64,000 bases of DNA from Polynucleobacter corsicus (GCF_018688255.1 NZ_CP061314.1:1-64000), one strand, 5' to 3'; counted from the stretch's first letter, positions 23,902 through 33,925 are shown. Notes: a model not told the origin generated them from the letters alone. Made by a program: numbers and translations.

Positions 23902-26013
23902 GTGCAGGTAGTAGTAGATAAGCCTTTAGTTCAGGGCTTTGATTACCTATGGGATATTGAAAAATTAGGCAGATTCCCTGAAATTGGTAATGTGGTTGAG
24001 GTGCCCTTTGCCCGGTCTAAAGAGATTGGGCTGATAGTAAGGGTGAGCAATCACTCCGATTATGAGATCGGAAAGCTCAAATACGTGGATCGTTTGGCGC
24101 CACTTCCTGTATTGGACCCCGCTTTATTGCGATTAATGAGCTTTAGCAGTCAGTATTACATCCACGGTTTAGGGGAAACCGTATTACCGGTCATACCGCA
24201 GATGTGGAAAAAAGCAGATCAATGGGAAAAAATACCGGAAAAACTGGGATCTGCAGACAAAAAAGGTAAAAAAAAGCTTGTTGCAGAGGCAGAAGGTTTG
24301 ATTACGGTAGAGCAATTGAATTCCGATCAAAAGATCGCCTTATCTCAACTGCTGGCAGATGGTCAAAAAGAAAATCAATTTAGGACAATTTTATTGCAGG
24401 GCCAAACGGGGAGTGGTAAGACGGCCGTCTTTCTCAATTGGCTTGCAAGCACACTTAAAGAAGAGGGTGCTCAAGTACTTTTACTAGTGCCAGAAATTAA
24501 CTTAACTCCGCAACTAGAAAGACGCGTAAGAGCCTACTTCCCAGATGAAAAAATGGCGGTATTACATAGCGGTGTCAGCGAAAAGAAAAGAGGCGTTGCT
24601 TGGTATGAAGCAATGACTGGCAAAGCACAAATTATTTTGGGAACGAGGCTAGCAGCTTTGACGCCTATGCCAAATTTACGCGCCATCGTGGTGGACGAAG
24701 AGCACGATCCATCTTATAAGCAACAAGATGGAACTAGATATTCGGCAAGAGATTTAGCAATCTGGAGAGCGCATGATCAAAAAATCCCCATCCTCTTATC
24801 ATCAGCCACGCCGTCAATAGAAACCTGGTTGGCCGCTCAATCGGGTCGCTATGAAAATATTCGACTTGATCAGCGCGCCCAAGGCGCAGCTCTACCTAGT
24901 GTGCACTTAATTAATACACGTGATCCACAAAATCAATTTAGCCCAGGCGATGCAGGTGCGCCAAAGCAAAAAAGCCTCATTACAAAAAAACTTGCAAATG
25001 CCATTAGCAAATCACTTGCAGAAAAAAAGCAAAGTTTGATTTTGATTAATCGGCGCGGTTATGCCCCGGTACTCAGTTGCTCAGCATGTAATTGGCTATC
25101 AAAATGCACTCAATGCTCTACCTACACAGTAATGCATAAGGCTGGCGCATTAAGCAAGAGATCCGTATTAAATTGTCACCATTGTGGGTTGGTAAAGCCA
25201 ATCCCACAGTTTTGTCCTGATTGTGGAAATGCAGACCTTAAAACACTTGGTCATGGGACTCAAAAGTTAGAAGATGCCATTGAAGAAATGTGGCCGCAAG
25301 CGAGAGTGCTGCGGGTCGACACAGACTCAAGTAGAAAGAGTAAAGGGGCAGAAGCTCTTTTTACGAAAATACATGATGGCAATGTTGATATTGTCGTTGG
25401 CACTCAAATGATTGCTAAAGGACATGACTATCAAAACATTGGATTAGTAGCCGTGTTAGACGCAGATAGTCGACTCTATTCGGCAGACTTTAGAGCGGCC
25501 GAAAGATTATTTGCGCAGTTAGTTCAAGTGGCCGGGCGCGCAGGAAGATCCGGCACCAAAGGTGAGGCTGGGGGAGATATTTATATCGAGACACAATACC
25601 CAGAGGCGCCGGTATTTCAGTATTTATTAAGACACGATGTCGATGGATTTTTAGCATTTACTGCTAAAGAGCGCGAAGAGGCAAAATTACCGCCCTACTC
25701 CTATCAAGCATTCATTCATGCAGAAGGTAAAAGCCTAGATAAGGCAATTCAGTTTTTGAATGAACTCAAGGCGCGTATAAAAATTAAGGGCCTGATTACG
25801 AGAGAGCTCAAGGTATATGACCCAGTGCCAAAGCCAGTCATGCGAGTGGCGGGCGCAGAGCGCGCCCAATTATTAATTGAGTCAGGCAATCGTAAGGCGC
25901 TACAAGAAGCGCTTGAGATAATTGATCAAGAGTTGCGCCAAGATTCCACGGGAAGAATCAGTAAAACATCACGTATTCGATGGTTGGTAGAGCGCGATCC
26001 GATTGCTATCTAA
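23902..26013 (+). CDS. priA: Primosomal replication restart helicase PriA
   Basis: 3'-5' helicase that reloads the replisome at stalled forks. The 703-aa protein has Walker A GQTGSGKTAV, the Walker B VVDEEHDPSYKQQDG, the zinc-binding cysteine pairs (CSACNWLSKCTQCS, CHHCG, CPDCG) and the C-terminal helicase motifs VGTQMIAKGHDY and QVAGRAGRSG. The frame opens at GTG 23902; no other ATG, GTG or TTG exists upstream in frame after the stop at 23866, and no clear ribosome binding site is visible. Its 3' end overlaps the convergent gcvH by 4 bp. Confidence 0.95.
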   Translation: MQVVVDKPLVQGFDYLWDIEKLGRFPEIGNVVEVPFARSKEIGLIVRVSNHSDYEIGKLKYVDRLAPLPVLDPALLRLMSFSSQYYIHGLGETVLPVIPQMWKKADQWEKIPEKLGSADKKGKKKLVAEAEGLITVEQLNSDQKIALSQLLADGQKENQFRTILLQGQTGSGKTAVFLNWLASTLKEEGAQVLLLVPEINLTPQLERRVRAYFPDEKMAVLHSGVSEKKRGVAWYEAMTGKAQIILGTRLAALTPMPNLRAIVVDEEHDPSYKQQDGTRYSARDLAIWRAHDQKIPILLSSATPSIETWLAAQSGRYENIRLDQRAQGAALPSVHLINTRDPQNQFSPGDAGAPKQKSLITKKLANAISKSLAEKKQSLILINRRGYAPVLSCSACNWLSKCTQCSTYTVMHKAGALSKRSVLNCHHCGLVKPIPQFCPDCGNADLKTLGHGTQKLEDAIEEMWPQARVLRVDTDSSRKSKGAEALFTKIHDGNVDIVVGTQMIAKGHDYQNIGLVAVLDADSRLYSADFRAAERLFAQLVQVAGRAGRSGTKGEAGGDIYIETQYPEAPVFQYLLRHDVDGFLAFTAKEREEAKLPPYSYQAFIHAEGKSLDKAIQFLNELKARIKIKGLITRELKVYDPVPKPVMRVAGAERAQLLIESGNRKALQEALEIIDQELRQDSTGRISKTSRIRWLVERDPIAI

Positions 26014-26402
26014 GCGCCTGCGCTAGACTCGTATTGTGTGAGCGACATTAAGTCGTTTAAGTTAGAGCTCAGCATCTCAGGAGATGTTGGTTTAATTTTA
26101 AATAACCACACTGAATACGGCTGAGTATTCACCATCTCAGGGCTGACATCCACCTCTTCATTAAGAGCAATAATTTCACCGCTGATGGGAGCATGAATAT
26201 CGCTCGCCGCTTTAACGGACTCTATTGCAGCAATGGCTTCGCCCTGCTTTACTTGTTGGCCAATTTTTGGCGCTTGGAAAAACATGACATCACCCAAAGC
26301 TTCTTGCGCATGATTACTAATACCCACCCAAACTAGCCCATCATCTTCGATGCTAGCCCACTCATGTGTTTCTGCGAATTTAAATGTGTCTTGAGTTTTC
26401 AT
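26010..26402 (-). CDS. gcvH: Glycine cleavage system H protein
   Basis: Lipoyl carrier that shuttles the aminomethyl group between the P and T proteins. 130 aa with the lipoylation motif AAIESVKAASDI, lysine K64 being the attachment site. The N-terminal ETHEWASIEDDGLVWVGISNHAQEALGD is characteristic. No gcvT or gcvP is adjacent, so the gene stands alone here; partners are presumably elsewhere in the genome, or the protein serves another lipoyl role. Converges with priA with a 4-bp overlap. Confidence 0.95.
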   Translation of the reverse strand: MKTQDTFKFAETHEWASIEDDGLVWVGISNHAQEALGDVMFFQAPKIGQQVKQGEAIAAIESVKAASDIHAPISGEIIALNEEVDVSPEMVNTQPYSVWLFKIKPTSPEMLSSNLNDLMSLTQYESSAGA

Positions 26403-26502
26403 TGAGTATTCTGTGGACTATGTCGACGTTCTCTAGAGAGCGCCAAAGCAATCCCTATGTTGAGGATTAATCAATCGTAAATTAGTAAAACTAAATGAAG
26501 AT

Positions 26503-26688
26503 TTAGGTTTTTGCTGAGCCCGTACGGTGAGTACGGTTGTATAAACAGCTTGCGCAAATCCAGCGCTGCTTACGATTGCTTGTCGGAATCCAGGTGCCAC
26601 CTTCCAGACGCTTTTCGCGACTGCATGAGGAGCAGAACTTAAGGCTCTGTGAAGTTTCTTGGGTAGCAGCTGGAGTCGAAGTAGTCAT
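26503..26688 (-). CDS. Small zinc-ribbon-like protein of unknown function
   Basis: 61-residue protein with two CxxC pairs, C19/C22 and C45/C48, separated by about 22 residues with a basic, Gly/Trp-containing loop, the pattern of a small zinc ribbon. The N-terminus is Ser/Thr/Ala-rich and likely disordered. The ATG at 26688 is preferred over a TTG at 26703. It follows the desaturase on the same strand, about 40 bp downstream, and may share its transcript. Could bind zinc, DNA, RNA or a protein partner; I do not recognise the family. Confidence 0.6.
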   Translation of the reverse strand: MTTSTPAATQETSQSLKFCSSCSREKRLEGGTWIPTSNRKQRWICASCLYNRTHRTGSAKT

Positions 26689-26729
26689 GGGCAATCCGGG
26701 CAATTCAAATCTTGTACAGAACCTTTATT

Positions 26730-27872
26730 TTACCCGTTTTGTCCCGCTGGGGCTGGGCTCAGGACAACTCGTACCGAATCGGCTGTTTTATTGCCATCAA
26801 AATCGAGCCAAGCCTTGTTTTCAAAATCATAGAGCTTGCACTTACGAGCCGTCTCGAAATACCATGCCCAAGAGAACTTTTGGATAAAAATACGCTCTGG
26901 AAGGATGGTTTCCAGGGTATTTTGAGCCTCTTGAAGGCGATATAGAGGAACGCTCATATCTACGTGATGGGCTGTGTGCTCCATGATGTGGTGCATCAAA
27001 GAGCCCCAAATCCAATTAAAGGTCAAATGCACTGTGGTGGATACAAAAGGCTGGGCGCGCAACCACTCAGATTTCTTGTCATACCAAGACACTGAAGTGT
27101 GGGTATGGTGAACATAGACCACGAAACCAATCATTCCATTCCAGAACAGGAAAGGAAGAGCAAAACCAGTGATGAGGCCAAGCCAGACAGATTGACCGGT
27201 AGCGAGGGCGCCGGCAATGAGACAGGCAATCCAGATAATGGCAAAGCCAGTTACCAGTAAATTATCTTTCAAGAAAATTGGACGATCGCCAGGTTTGTTT
27301 TTTGCATTCGGGAAGTACTCACGTCTCCACCAGATCTCAATGAGGTAGTAGAAAACAGGGCCCCATCCACTACGGTAGAGACGCTCTACGGCTTTGCGCC
27401 AAGCAGGCAGTGCATCGAATTCCGCTTTTGATAATGGAGCCCAAACAAAGTCAAAGCCCTTGAGGTTAGTCTGGCCATGGTGAACAACGTTGTGGCCTAC
27501 ATCCCATAAGCTGTATGGGGTTAGAGATGGCAAGAACGCAATGCGACCCAATACTTTATTCAGTTCGCGGTGTGGTGTGTAGCTTTGATGGCAAGCATCA
27601 TGACCCAAGATGAAGATGCGGCCAGTAACAAAGCCAGCAACTAAGCCTAATACGATTTTGATCAGCACGCTCTCAACAAAGATAGTGCCTGCGATACAGG
27701 CAAGCCATAAAACAGCATCCAATGCCAGCAAGGCAATTGCTTTTACTGTTTCTCCTTGAGCCATGGGGATCAACCAGCTACGAATCACCTTTCGGTGCGG
27801 CAACGGAAGATCTGGAGCCAAAGGATTGGCCATGGATGGCTCGGATAGTGCAGAATTTAGATGATTTGACAT
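26730..27872 (-). CDS. Membrane fatty acid desaturase family protein
   Basis: Integral membrane di-iron desaturase or hydroxylase, 380 aa. The three histidine clusters that bind the irons are present: HDACH at 91-95, HNVVHH at 127-132, and HTAHH near residue 305. Four or so hydrophobic segments lie around 45-90 and 190-245. Expected reaction is oxygen-dependent double bond insertion into an acyl chain, important for membrane fluidity in cold water. ATG at 27872 is preferred to a TTG four codons earlier. Could also be a related hydroxylase; substrate not decided. Confidence 0.85.
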   Translation of the reverse strand: MSNHLNSALSEPSMANPLAPDLPLPHRKVIRSWLIPMAQGETVKAIALLALDAVLWLACIAGTIFVESVLIKIVLGLVAGFVTGRIFILGHDACHQSYTPHRELNKVLGRIAFLPSLTPYSLWDVGHNVVHHGQTNLKGFDFVWAPLSKAEFDALPAWRKAVERLYRSGWGPVFYYLIEIWWRREYFPNAKNKPGDRPIFLKDNLLVTGFAIIWIACLIAGALATGQSVWLGLITGFALPFLFWNGMIGFVVYVHHTHTSVSWYDKKSEWLRAQPFVSTTVHLTFNWIWGSLMHHIMEHTAHHVDMSVPLYRLQEAQNTLETILPERIFIQKFSWAWYFETARKCKLYDFENKAWLDFDGNKTADSVRVVLSPAPAGQNG

Positions 27873-27953
27873 GATAAGAATCAATAAGTTAGAAGGAAAT
27901 GATAGCCTTTTTCACGAATTCACGCATGATGTAGGTCAAAACCCCCTCTGTTT

Positions 27954-28029
27954 TGGTGCGCCCGGCAGGAATCGAACCTGCGACCCTTGGCTTCGGAGGC
28001 CAATACTCTATCCACTGAGCTACGGGCGC
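27954..28029 (-). tRNA. tRNA-Arg (anticodon CCG)
   Basis: Cloverleaf on the minus strand: acceptor GCGCCCG with CGGGCGC, D-arm GCTCAGTGGATAGAGT, anticodon CCG in CTCCGAA and T-arm GGTTCGATTCC. The CCA end is encoded. 76 nt. Confidence 0.95.
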
Positions 28030-28085
28030 CAGTATGAAATTCGCTAACTACGCCATTGTAAGTGCCTATATCCTTAGGCTCTCGT

Positions 28086-28091
28086 TATAAT
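28086..28091 (+). promoter_or_regulatory. Possible -10 element
   Basis: A perfect TATAAT upstream of the small membrane protein gene at 28135. No good -35 is placed at 16-18 bp (TTGTAA at 28056 is too far away), so this is a weak call. Confidence 0.3.
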
Positions 28092-28134
28092 CATCGCAGA
28101 ACCACTCTAAAACCCGTCAAACTATAAAAGTCCT

Positions 28135-28371
28135 ATGAGCGAAGCGCACGGCAGCATCATTAAAACCCCCAAACAGCTGATCATTACGGTGTTTGCCACC
28201 TTTTTTGTGCCATTGATCATCATTTTGTTGCTATTGGTATATGTAAATAACGGTAAACGGACTGATGCGGCTGCCTCTGCCGAGCAGTTGATTAAACCTG
28301 TTGCGCAATTGAATTACCAGGATGCTAGCGCTCCAGCGGAGTCCAAAGAGGCTGCACCAGCGACTAAATAA
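28135..28371 (+). CDS. Small single-span membrane protein resembling a cytochrome c5-type anchor without heme domain
   Basis: 78 residues: a short cytoplasmic N-terminus (EAHGSIIKTPKQLI), one strong membrane helix (about 14-40) and an Ala/Glu/Lys-rich periplasmic tail. From memory the N-terminal part matches the membrane anchor of cytochrome c5-like proteins of Burkholderia and Ralstonia, where a CxxCH heme domain follows; here the frame stops first and no CxxCH is present. It may be a lineage-specific shortened protein or a separate small membrane protein. Converges with rsmI across a 40-bp spacer. Confidence 0.7.
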   Translation: MSEAHGSIIKTPKQLIITVFATFFVPLIIILLLLVYVNNGKRTDAAASAEQLIKPVAQLNYQDASAPAESKEAAPATK

Positions 28372-28411
28372 GGTTTAGCGCTCTCGATCAAGCTGGCTAG
28401 ATGCCTGCTTT

Positions 28412-29335
28412 TTATTGCTCTTCGTTTTGACCTTTTGCATCTAGCGCAACTTGGTACGCCTCTTTTTTGCTCAATCCAAGCGTTTGAGCGAGCACGGCAG
28501 CAATTTCTTTGCTGCCTAAGTAAGGACTCAGGGCGTTAGCCCATAGCAAGAGCGCCGAATGTTCAGGGGCCTCGTCCGCATTGGCTTGGCGGCCAGCTAC
28601 TAAGATAATAAATTCACCCCTGAGGCTCTCTGCTTGCTCAAGCCACTCCGGAATATCTGCAACAGTGAGCGTGACCAGCTGCTCAAACTTTTTGGTCAGT
28701 TCTCTACCTACTATTACCTGTCGCTCGGCCTCTAGTTCTTTGCTCAGCGTTATCAGGGTCTCGCGAATTTGATGTGGCGATTCAAAAAAGATGCTTGTTT
28801 TTGAATTGCTACGAATATCTTGAATAAGGGCGCCCCGCTCTTTTGCTTTATTTGGCCAAAAGCCAAGAAACTGAAAGCGCCCTTCCGATGGCAGCATGAC
28901 AGAGCCGCCAGCAGAAATAGCAGTAGAAACCGCACTTGCACCGGGAATGGGAATAATGCGAAAGCCAGCCTTTTCTACCGCGTTCACTAATCTTGCGCCG
29001 GGATCTGATACTCCAGGTGTACCAGCATCTGAAATGTACGCCCAGCGTTCATTTTGAGCGAGGCGCTCAATAATGTTTTGCGCACCAGTAATTTCATTGT
29101 GCTCATGCAATGCGACACATTTCTTATGGATGCCAAAATGTTGCAGCAGGGGTGCGCTATGCCTTGTATCTTCACAGGCAATACCGTCTACTGAGTTAAG
29201 CACATGCAGTGCACGCAAAGTAATGTCACCCAAATTACCAATTGGCGTGGCAACCATGTATAAAGCGCCGGCTGGCAGGTCCTGTTGTTTTAAAAAGTCA
29301 AAGGAGCTTAATTCCATTTGGGCAATCTTTTGCAA
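28412..29335 (-). CDS. rsmI: 16S rRNA 2'-O-ribose C1402 methyltransferase RsmI
   Basis: Tetrapyrrole-methylase fold enzyme that methylates the 2'-OH of C1402 in 16S rRNA. Signatures: YMVATPIGNLGDITLRAL, the CEDTRHSAPLL segment, ISDAGTPGVSDPGARLV and VPGASAVSTAISAGG-like loop (read PIPGASAVSTAI). 307 aa if it starts at the TTG at 29335; an ATG at 29317 gives 301 and is nearer the family N-terminus, where homologues (E. coli 286) begin closer to the YMVATP motif. Divergent from diaA across 70 bp, part of the conserved yraL-yraO-yraP neighbourhood. Confidence 0.95.
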   Translation of the reverse strand: MQKIAQMELSSFDFLKQQDLPAGALYMVATPIGNLGDITLRALHVLNSVDGIACEDTRHSAPLLQHFGIHKKCVALHEHNEITGAQNIIERLAQNERWAYISDAGTPGVSDPGARLVNAVEKAGFRIIPIPGASAVSTAISAGGSVMLPSEGRFQFLGFWPNKAKERGALIQDIRSNSKTSIFFESPHQIRETLITLSKELEAERQVIVGRELTKKFEQLVTLTVADIPEWLEQAESLRGEFIILVAGRQANADEAPEHSALLLWANALSPYLGSKEIAAVLAQTLGLSKKEAYQVALDAKGQNEEQ

Positions 29336-29405
29336 AATAGTATTAATAAGTAAGAGAATACGTTGCTTTTGAAATCATGGGTGGCGTAGGCAGGTTGTCT
29401 GAACT

Positions 29406-30029
29406 ATGGCGCATAATAATGTGATGGATAAAGATACTCTCGAACGTTTGCGCGCTCGCGCATCCCAGCATTTTTTAGACAGCATTGCTGTAAAGCAAGC
29501 CGCTGAAAAAATACTTCCTGAGCCGGTTGCTCGCGGCATAGTCGCGATGACAAACTGTTTACGCGCTGGCGGAAAGGTAATGGCTTGCGGTAACGGCGGA
29601 TCAGCTGCTGATGCGCAGCATTTCGCCGCCGAGCTGATTGGTCGCTTTGAGAGGGAGCGACAAGAGTTGGCTGCGATTGCGCTGACTACAGACACATCCA
29701 TTTTGACTGCTGTAGGAAACGACTACAGCTATGACGAAATCTTTGCCAAGCAAGTGCGCGGTCTCGGCAAGAAAGGCGACATCTTAATTGGCATCTCCAC
29801 TTCAGGAAATTCAAAAAACGTAGTGAGAGCAATTGAGGCTGCAAAAAAGATGGGGATACAGATTATTGCCCTGACTGGTAACGGTGGCGGAAAGATTGCT
29901 AGCTTATTAGATGCTGATGACATTCATCTGTGCGCGCCCTCCACTCGCACTGCTCGTATTCAAGAAACGCATTTAGTTTTGCTTCATGCCTTATGCGATG
30001 GCGTAGATCATTTATTGCTCGATCAATAA
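29406..30029 (+). CDS. diaA: SIS-domain protein, DiaA/GmhA-like
   Basis: 207-aa phosphosugar-isomerase-fold protein. The SIS core is seen in GGKVMACGNGGSAADAQHFAAELIGRFE, GDILIGISTSGNSKNVVRAI and HLCAPSTRTARIQETHLVLLHALCD. In E. coli the equivalent gene (yraO, diaA) lies between rsmI and the BON lipoprotein gene, and its product binds DnaA domain I to promote timely initiation. The neighbours here match that, so DiaA is favoured over sedoheptulose-7-phosphate isomerase GmhA, which is very similar. ATG at 29406 or 29424 are both possible. Confidence 0.85.
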   Translation: MAHNNVMDKDTLERLRARASQHFLDSIAVKQAAEKILPEPVARGIVAMTNCLRAGGKVMACGNGGSAADAQHFAAELIGRFERERQELAAIALTTDTSILTAVGNDYSYDEIFAKQVRGLGKKGDILIGISTSGNSKNVVRAIEAAKKMGIQIIALTGNGGGKIASLLDADDIHLCAPSTRTARIQETHLVLLHALCDGVDHLLLDQ

Positions 30030-30053
30030 ATTAATTAATTAAAAGGTACGCAT

Positions 30054-30701
30054 ATGCGAAATACTCTCATCATCAAATTACTTGCCGCGATGTTGATTTC
30101 CTCCTTCCTATCCGGTTGTGGTGTATTAGCTATTGGCGGTGTTGTGGCAGGCGCAAGCGTATTGGCTGATCGCCGTTCCCCAGCTGTGCAGGCAATTGAT
30201 AAGGGTATTGAGTTAGAGGCCGGCAATGCTTTAGCCAAGCGTTATGGTGATAATGCGCACATTAACGTGACATCATTCAATCAAAAGGTATTGTTAACTG
30301 GTGAGGTGAAGGATGCCGATATTAAGGGCCAGGCCGGCACCTTTGTAAAGGAAATGAAAAACGCCCGCTCTGTCTTTAATGAATTAGCCTTTGGACCCAA
30401 TAGCACTTTTACAGCACGCGCGAATGATTCTTACCTCGAATCTAAAATCAAAACCCAAATGATTTTCACAGACAAGCTGCCATCGAATTCAATGGCAATT
30501 GTTGCTGAAGGTAGTAGTGTTTATTTGATGGGTATCCTGACGCAAAACGAGGCAGCGATTGCTAAGAAAGTTACTAGCAATGTTGACGGCGTAAAAGATG
30601 TGTACGTCTATTTCGACATTATTTCTGATGCAGAAAAAACGCGCCTAGAAAAACAAGGTAAGGCAGATGAATCGCAGCCAAACTCGATGCCAAAACAGTA
30701 A
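30054..30701 (+). CDS. dolP: BON-domain outer membrane lipoprotein, DolP (YraP)-like
   Basis: 215-aa lipoprotein: signal peptide and lipobox LSGC with Cys22 as the acylated residue, then a glycine-rich linker and two BON domains (about 55-115 and 125-195, the latter holding AIVAEGSSVYLMGILTQNEA and GVKDVYVYFDI). The family helps outer membrane integrity in E. coli. Gene order rsmI, diaA, dolP supports the assignment. The C-terminus has a short polar tail. The preceding diaA stop lies 24 bp upstream. Confidence 0.88.
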   Translation: MRNTLIIKLLAAMLISSFLSGCGVLAIGGVVAGASVLADRRSPAVQAIDKGIELEAGNALAKRYGDNAHINVTSFNQKVLLTGEVKDADIKGQAGTFVKEMKNARSVFNELAFGPNSTFTARANDSYLESKIKTQMIFTDKLPSNSMAIVAEGSSVYLMGILTQNEAAIAKKVTSNVDGVKDVYVYFDIISDAEKTRLEKQGKADESQPNSMPKQ

Positions 30702-30724
30702 GGCTGTTTGATGGGGGGTGAGCA

Positions 30725-31078
30725 ATGAATTTATCCATGCAACATCTGAAATCTTGTTTGCTCACCACCGTCTTCTTACTATGTTCGCTAAGTGCGAAGG
30801 CATCTAGTGACGATACGAAGGCGGTTTTACTTGCAAAGCAAAATGCTTGCCTGGGATGTCATGCGCTTGATAAAAAAATTGTGGGCCCTAGCTATCAAGC
30901 TGTTGCAAAAAAATATGCGAACGATCCTAGCGCAATAGTATTTCTAAAAAACAAAATTATTAAAGGTGGCTCGGGGTCTTGGGGCGTTGTACCAATGCCA
31001 GCAAATGCAAAGTTAAGTGATGCTGATGCGTCTTTATTGGCTGGCTGGATTTTACGCGGAGCGCCTAGCGTAAATTAA
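30725..31078 (+). CDS. Class I c-type cytochrome (c551/c8-like)
   Basis: 117-aa periplasmic electron carrier. A signal peptide (hydrophobic run about 9-23, cleavage after AKA around 24-26) precedes a single heme domain: CLGCH with C42, C45 and axial His46, and distal Met91 in VVPMPAN. The layout and size match small c551/c8-type cytochromes, which pass electrons to oxidases or reductases. A GGGGGGTG ribosome binding site precedes the ATG. It ends the rsmI-diaA-dolP neighbourhood and converges with a GNAT gene, overlapping by 4 bp. Confidence 0.92.
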   Translation: MNLSMQHLKSCLLTTVFLLCSLSAKASSDDTKAVLLAKQNACLGCHALDKKIVGPSYQAVAKKYANDPSAIVFLKNKIIKGGSGSWGVVPMPANAKLSDADASLLAGWILRGAPSVN

Positions 31079-31734
31079 GTTGGGCGAACGACTTGCTTTC
31101 CAAGAAACCAGGACCACACATCGTTTGAGCGCTTAAAGTTTTGTTTAAGTGCATAGTCAAAGTCAGCCCACTGCTCGTTGGCAGCCTCTTCAACAATCGT
31201 GCCTGAATTTGCAGGCGGTAATTTCAAATAAGCATCGGCATCACCATGGGCATACTCAACAAGCATGCCCGCCTTTTGCGCCAGATGCATCATTGCCCGG
31301 TTATTTGCCAGGCAATGTACGAATAAGGTTTCGATACGGGTATTGCGAGAGTGCACCGAAGCGCGGGCCAATAGGGCGGTACCAATGCCCTGCCCCCGGC
31401 CATTAGGCAGTACCGATACGCCAAACTCTGCAGCTAGTGGCTGGCCTTTTATTTCGGGTAGATACGCTAAATGAGCCATACCAATCAGGTTTAGCTGAGA
31501 GTCAAAGCTGCCAAATATCGCATCTCTATTGAAATTAAGCCTCTTTACATAGCGATGAATAACCTCATCAGGGGTTTGAGTGCCGAAGCGAAGACGACGA
31601 TCTTCTTCATTCAGCAGCAAAAGATGCTGAAGAATGTGCTCTCTATGGCCCGCATGTAATTCACGAATAGGCACGACTAAGCCAGCCGTATAGGGCTTAC
31701 TAGGTAAGTGACTATTCGCTAATTTATTGTGCAT
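31075..31734 (-). CDS. GNAT-family N-acetyltransferase
   Basis: 219-aa protein with a GNAT fold. The acetyl-CoA pyrophosphate loop RGQGIG is at 113-118 (motif A, within VSVLPNGRGQGIGTALLARA), preceded by the beta-4 strand LIGMAHLAYL and followed by HCLANNRAMMHLAQKAGM, the motif B helix. Substrate is not predictable. Reads from the minus strand, convergent with the cytochrome gene. The rRNA operon leader begins on the other side. Confidence 0.85.
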   Translation of the reverse strand: MHNKLANSHLPSKPYTAGLVVPIRELHAGHREHILQHLLLLNEEDRRLRFGTQTPDEVIHRYVKRLNFNRDAIFGSFDSQLNLIGMAHLAYLPEIKGQPLAAEFGVSVLPNGRGQGIGTALLARASVHSRNTRIETLFVHCLANNRAMMHLAQKAGMLVEYAHGDADAYLKLPPANSGTIVEEAANEQWADFDYALKQNFKRSNDVWSWFLGKQVVRPT

Positions 31735-32228
31735 AGCACCATACTAGCAGAAACAAGAGCTAATTACAGGGTTTTCCCTAGGTATAGCAATACAGACATA
31801 AAAGGGCGATAAATAGAGTTAAAAACTGAACACTTGCCTGAAATTATCTGCCCTTTCCATGAAAAACCGCATATTTCGAAAAAAAATTGAAAATATTTTC
31901 GACCTCCAGACCCTTGTTCTACATGGGTTTATTTTAAAAGTAGGAAAAAACATCGCTTTTTTATAGAAAAAGACTACAAAAGGTGTTGACGGACCCTCAA
32001 AAGGGGTATAAAGTCTCATCTCTCTGCTGCAACGTTTTATGAAATACAAAAACGCGCAGCCCTCTTTAAAAATTAGTCAACCGATAATTGTGGGTACTAA
32101 GTGAAAGCATCAAGTCCTTCGGGACAGATGTAAATAAATAGTACTCATAGACAGTAAAAAGATTTGGTTTTATTACCAAGTCAATTTCTTTTGAATGAGT
32201 GCGACGATCCGCAAGGATCACAGGAATT
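31735..32228 (+). promoter_or_regulatory. rRNA operon upstream and leader region
   Basis: 494 bp without a protein gene. A very AT-rich section (about 31865-31975) may act as an UP element. The likely promoter is TTGACG at 31986-31991 with either TATAAA at 32007 (15-bp spacer) or TAAAGT at 32009-32014 (17-bp spacer). A boxA-like antitermination element, CCTCTTTAAAAATT, is at 32061-32074. The 16S processing half-stem begins at 32076. A small minus-strand frame here is not credible as a gene. Confidence 0.75.
32076..32111 (+). repeat. 5' half of the 16S rRNA processing stem
   Basis: This stretch, beginning GTCAACCGATAA, is nearly perfectly complementary to 33771-33806, which flanks the 3' end of 16S. 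The long duplex is the usual substrate for RNase III cleavage of the precursor. Confidence 0.85.
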
Positions 32229-33764
<1,536 letters not shown>

Positions 33765-33770
33765 GAGAAA

Positions 33771-33806
33771 GATGCTGAATCCTAGTGCCCACACTTATCG
33801 GTTGAC
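33771..33806 (+). repeat. 3' half of the 16S rRNA processing stem
   Basis: Reverse complement of 32076-32111 with a few mismatches; ends in CTTATCGGTTGAC, opposite GTCAACCGATAA. Lies directly after the mature 16S end and before tRNA-Ile. Confidence 0.85.
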
Positions 33807-33818
33807 AATAAAAGCCAC

Positions 33819-33895
33819 GGGTCTGTAGCTCAGCTGGTTAGAGCACTGTGTTGATAACGCAGGGGTCGTAGGTTCAAGTCCTACCAGACCCACCA
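33819..33895 (+). tRNA. tRNA-Ile (anticodon GAT)
   Basis: Acceptor GGGTCTG/CAGACCC, D-arm GCTCAGCTGGTTAGAGC, anticodon GAT in TTGATAA and T-arm AGGTTCAAGTCCT. Encoded CCA. 77 nt, in the 16S-23S spacer. Confidence 0.97.
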
Positions 33896-33925
33896 CCAGC
33901 CAGAAACAAGACTTAGTGGGACGTT

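Noticed and set aside
26712..26945. 77-aa and 116-aa plus-strand frames near 26537-26945
   Set aside because: Antisense to the desaturase and zinc-ribbon genes, which have clear motifs on the other strand.
31819..32049. 76-aa minus-strand frame in the rRNA leader
   Set aside because: Covers the AT-rich promoter region; composition Phe/Arg-rich, no ribosome binding site, no family resemblance.
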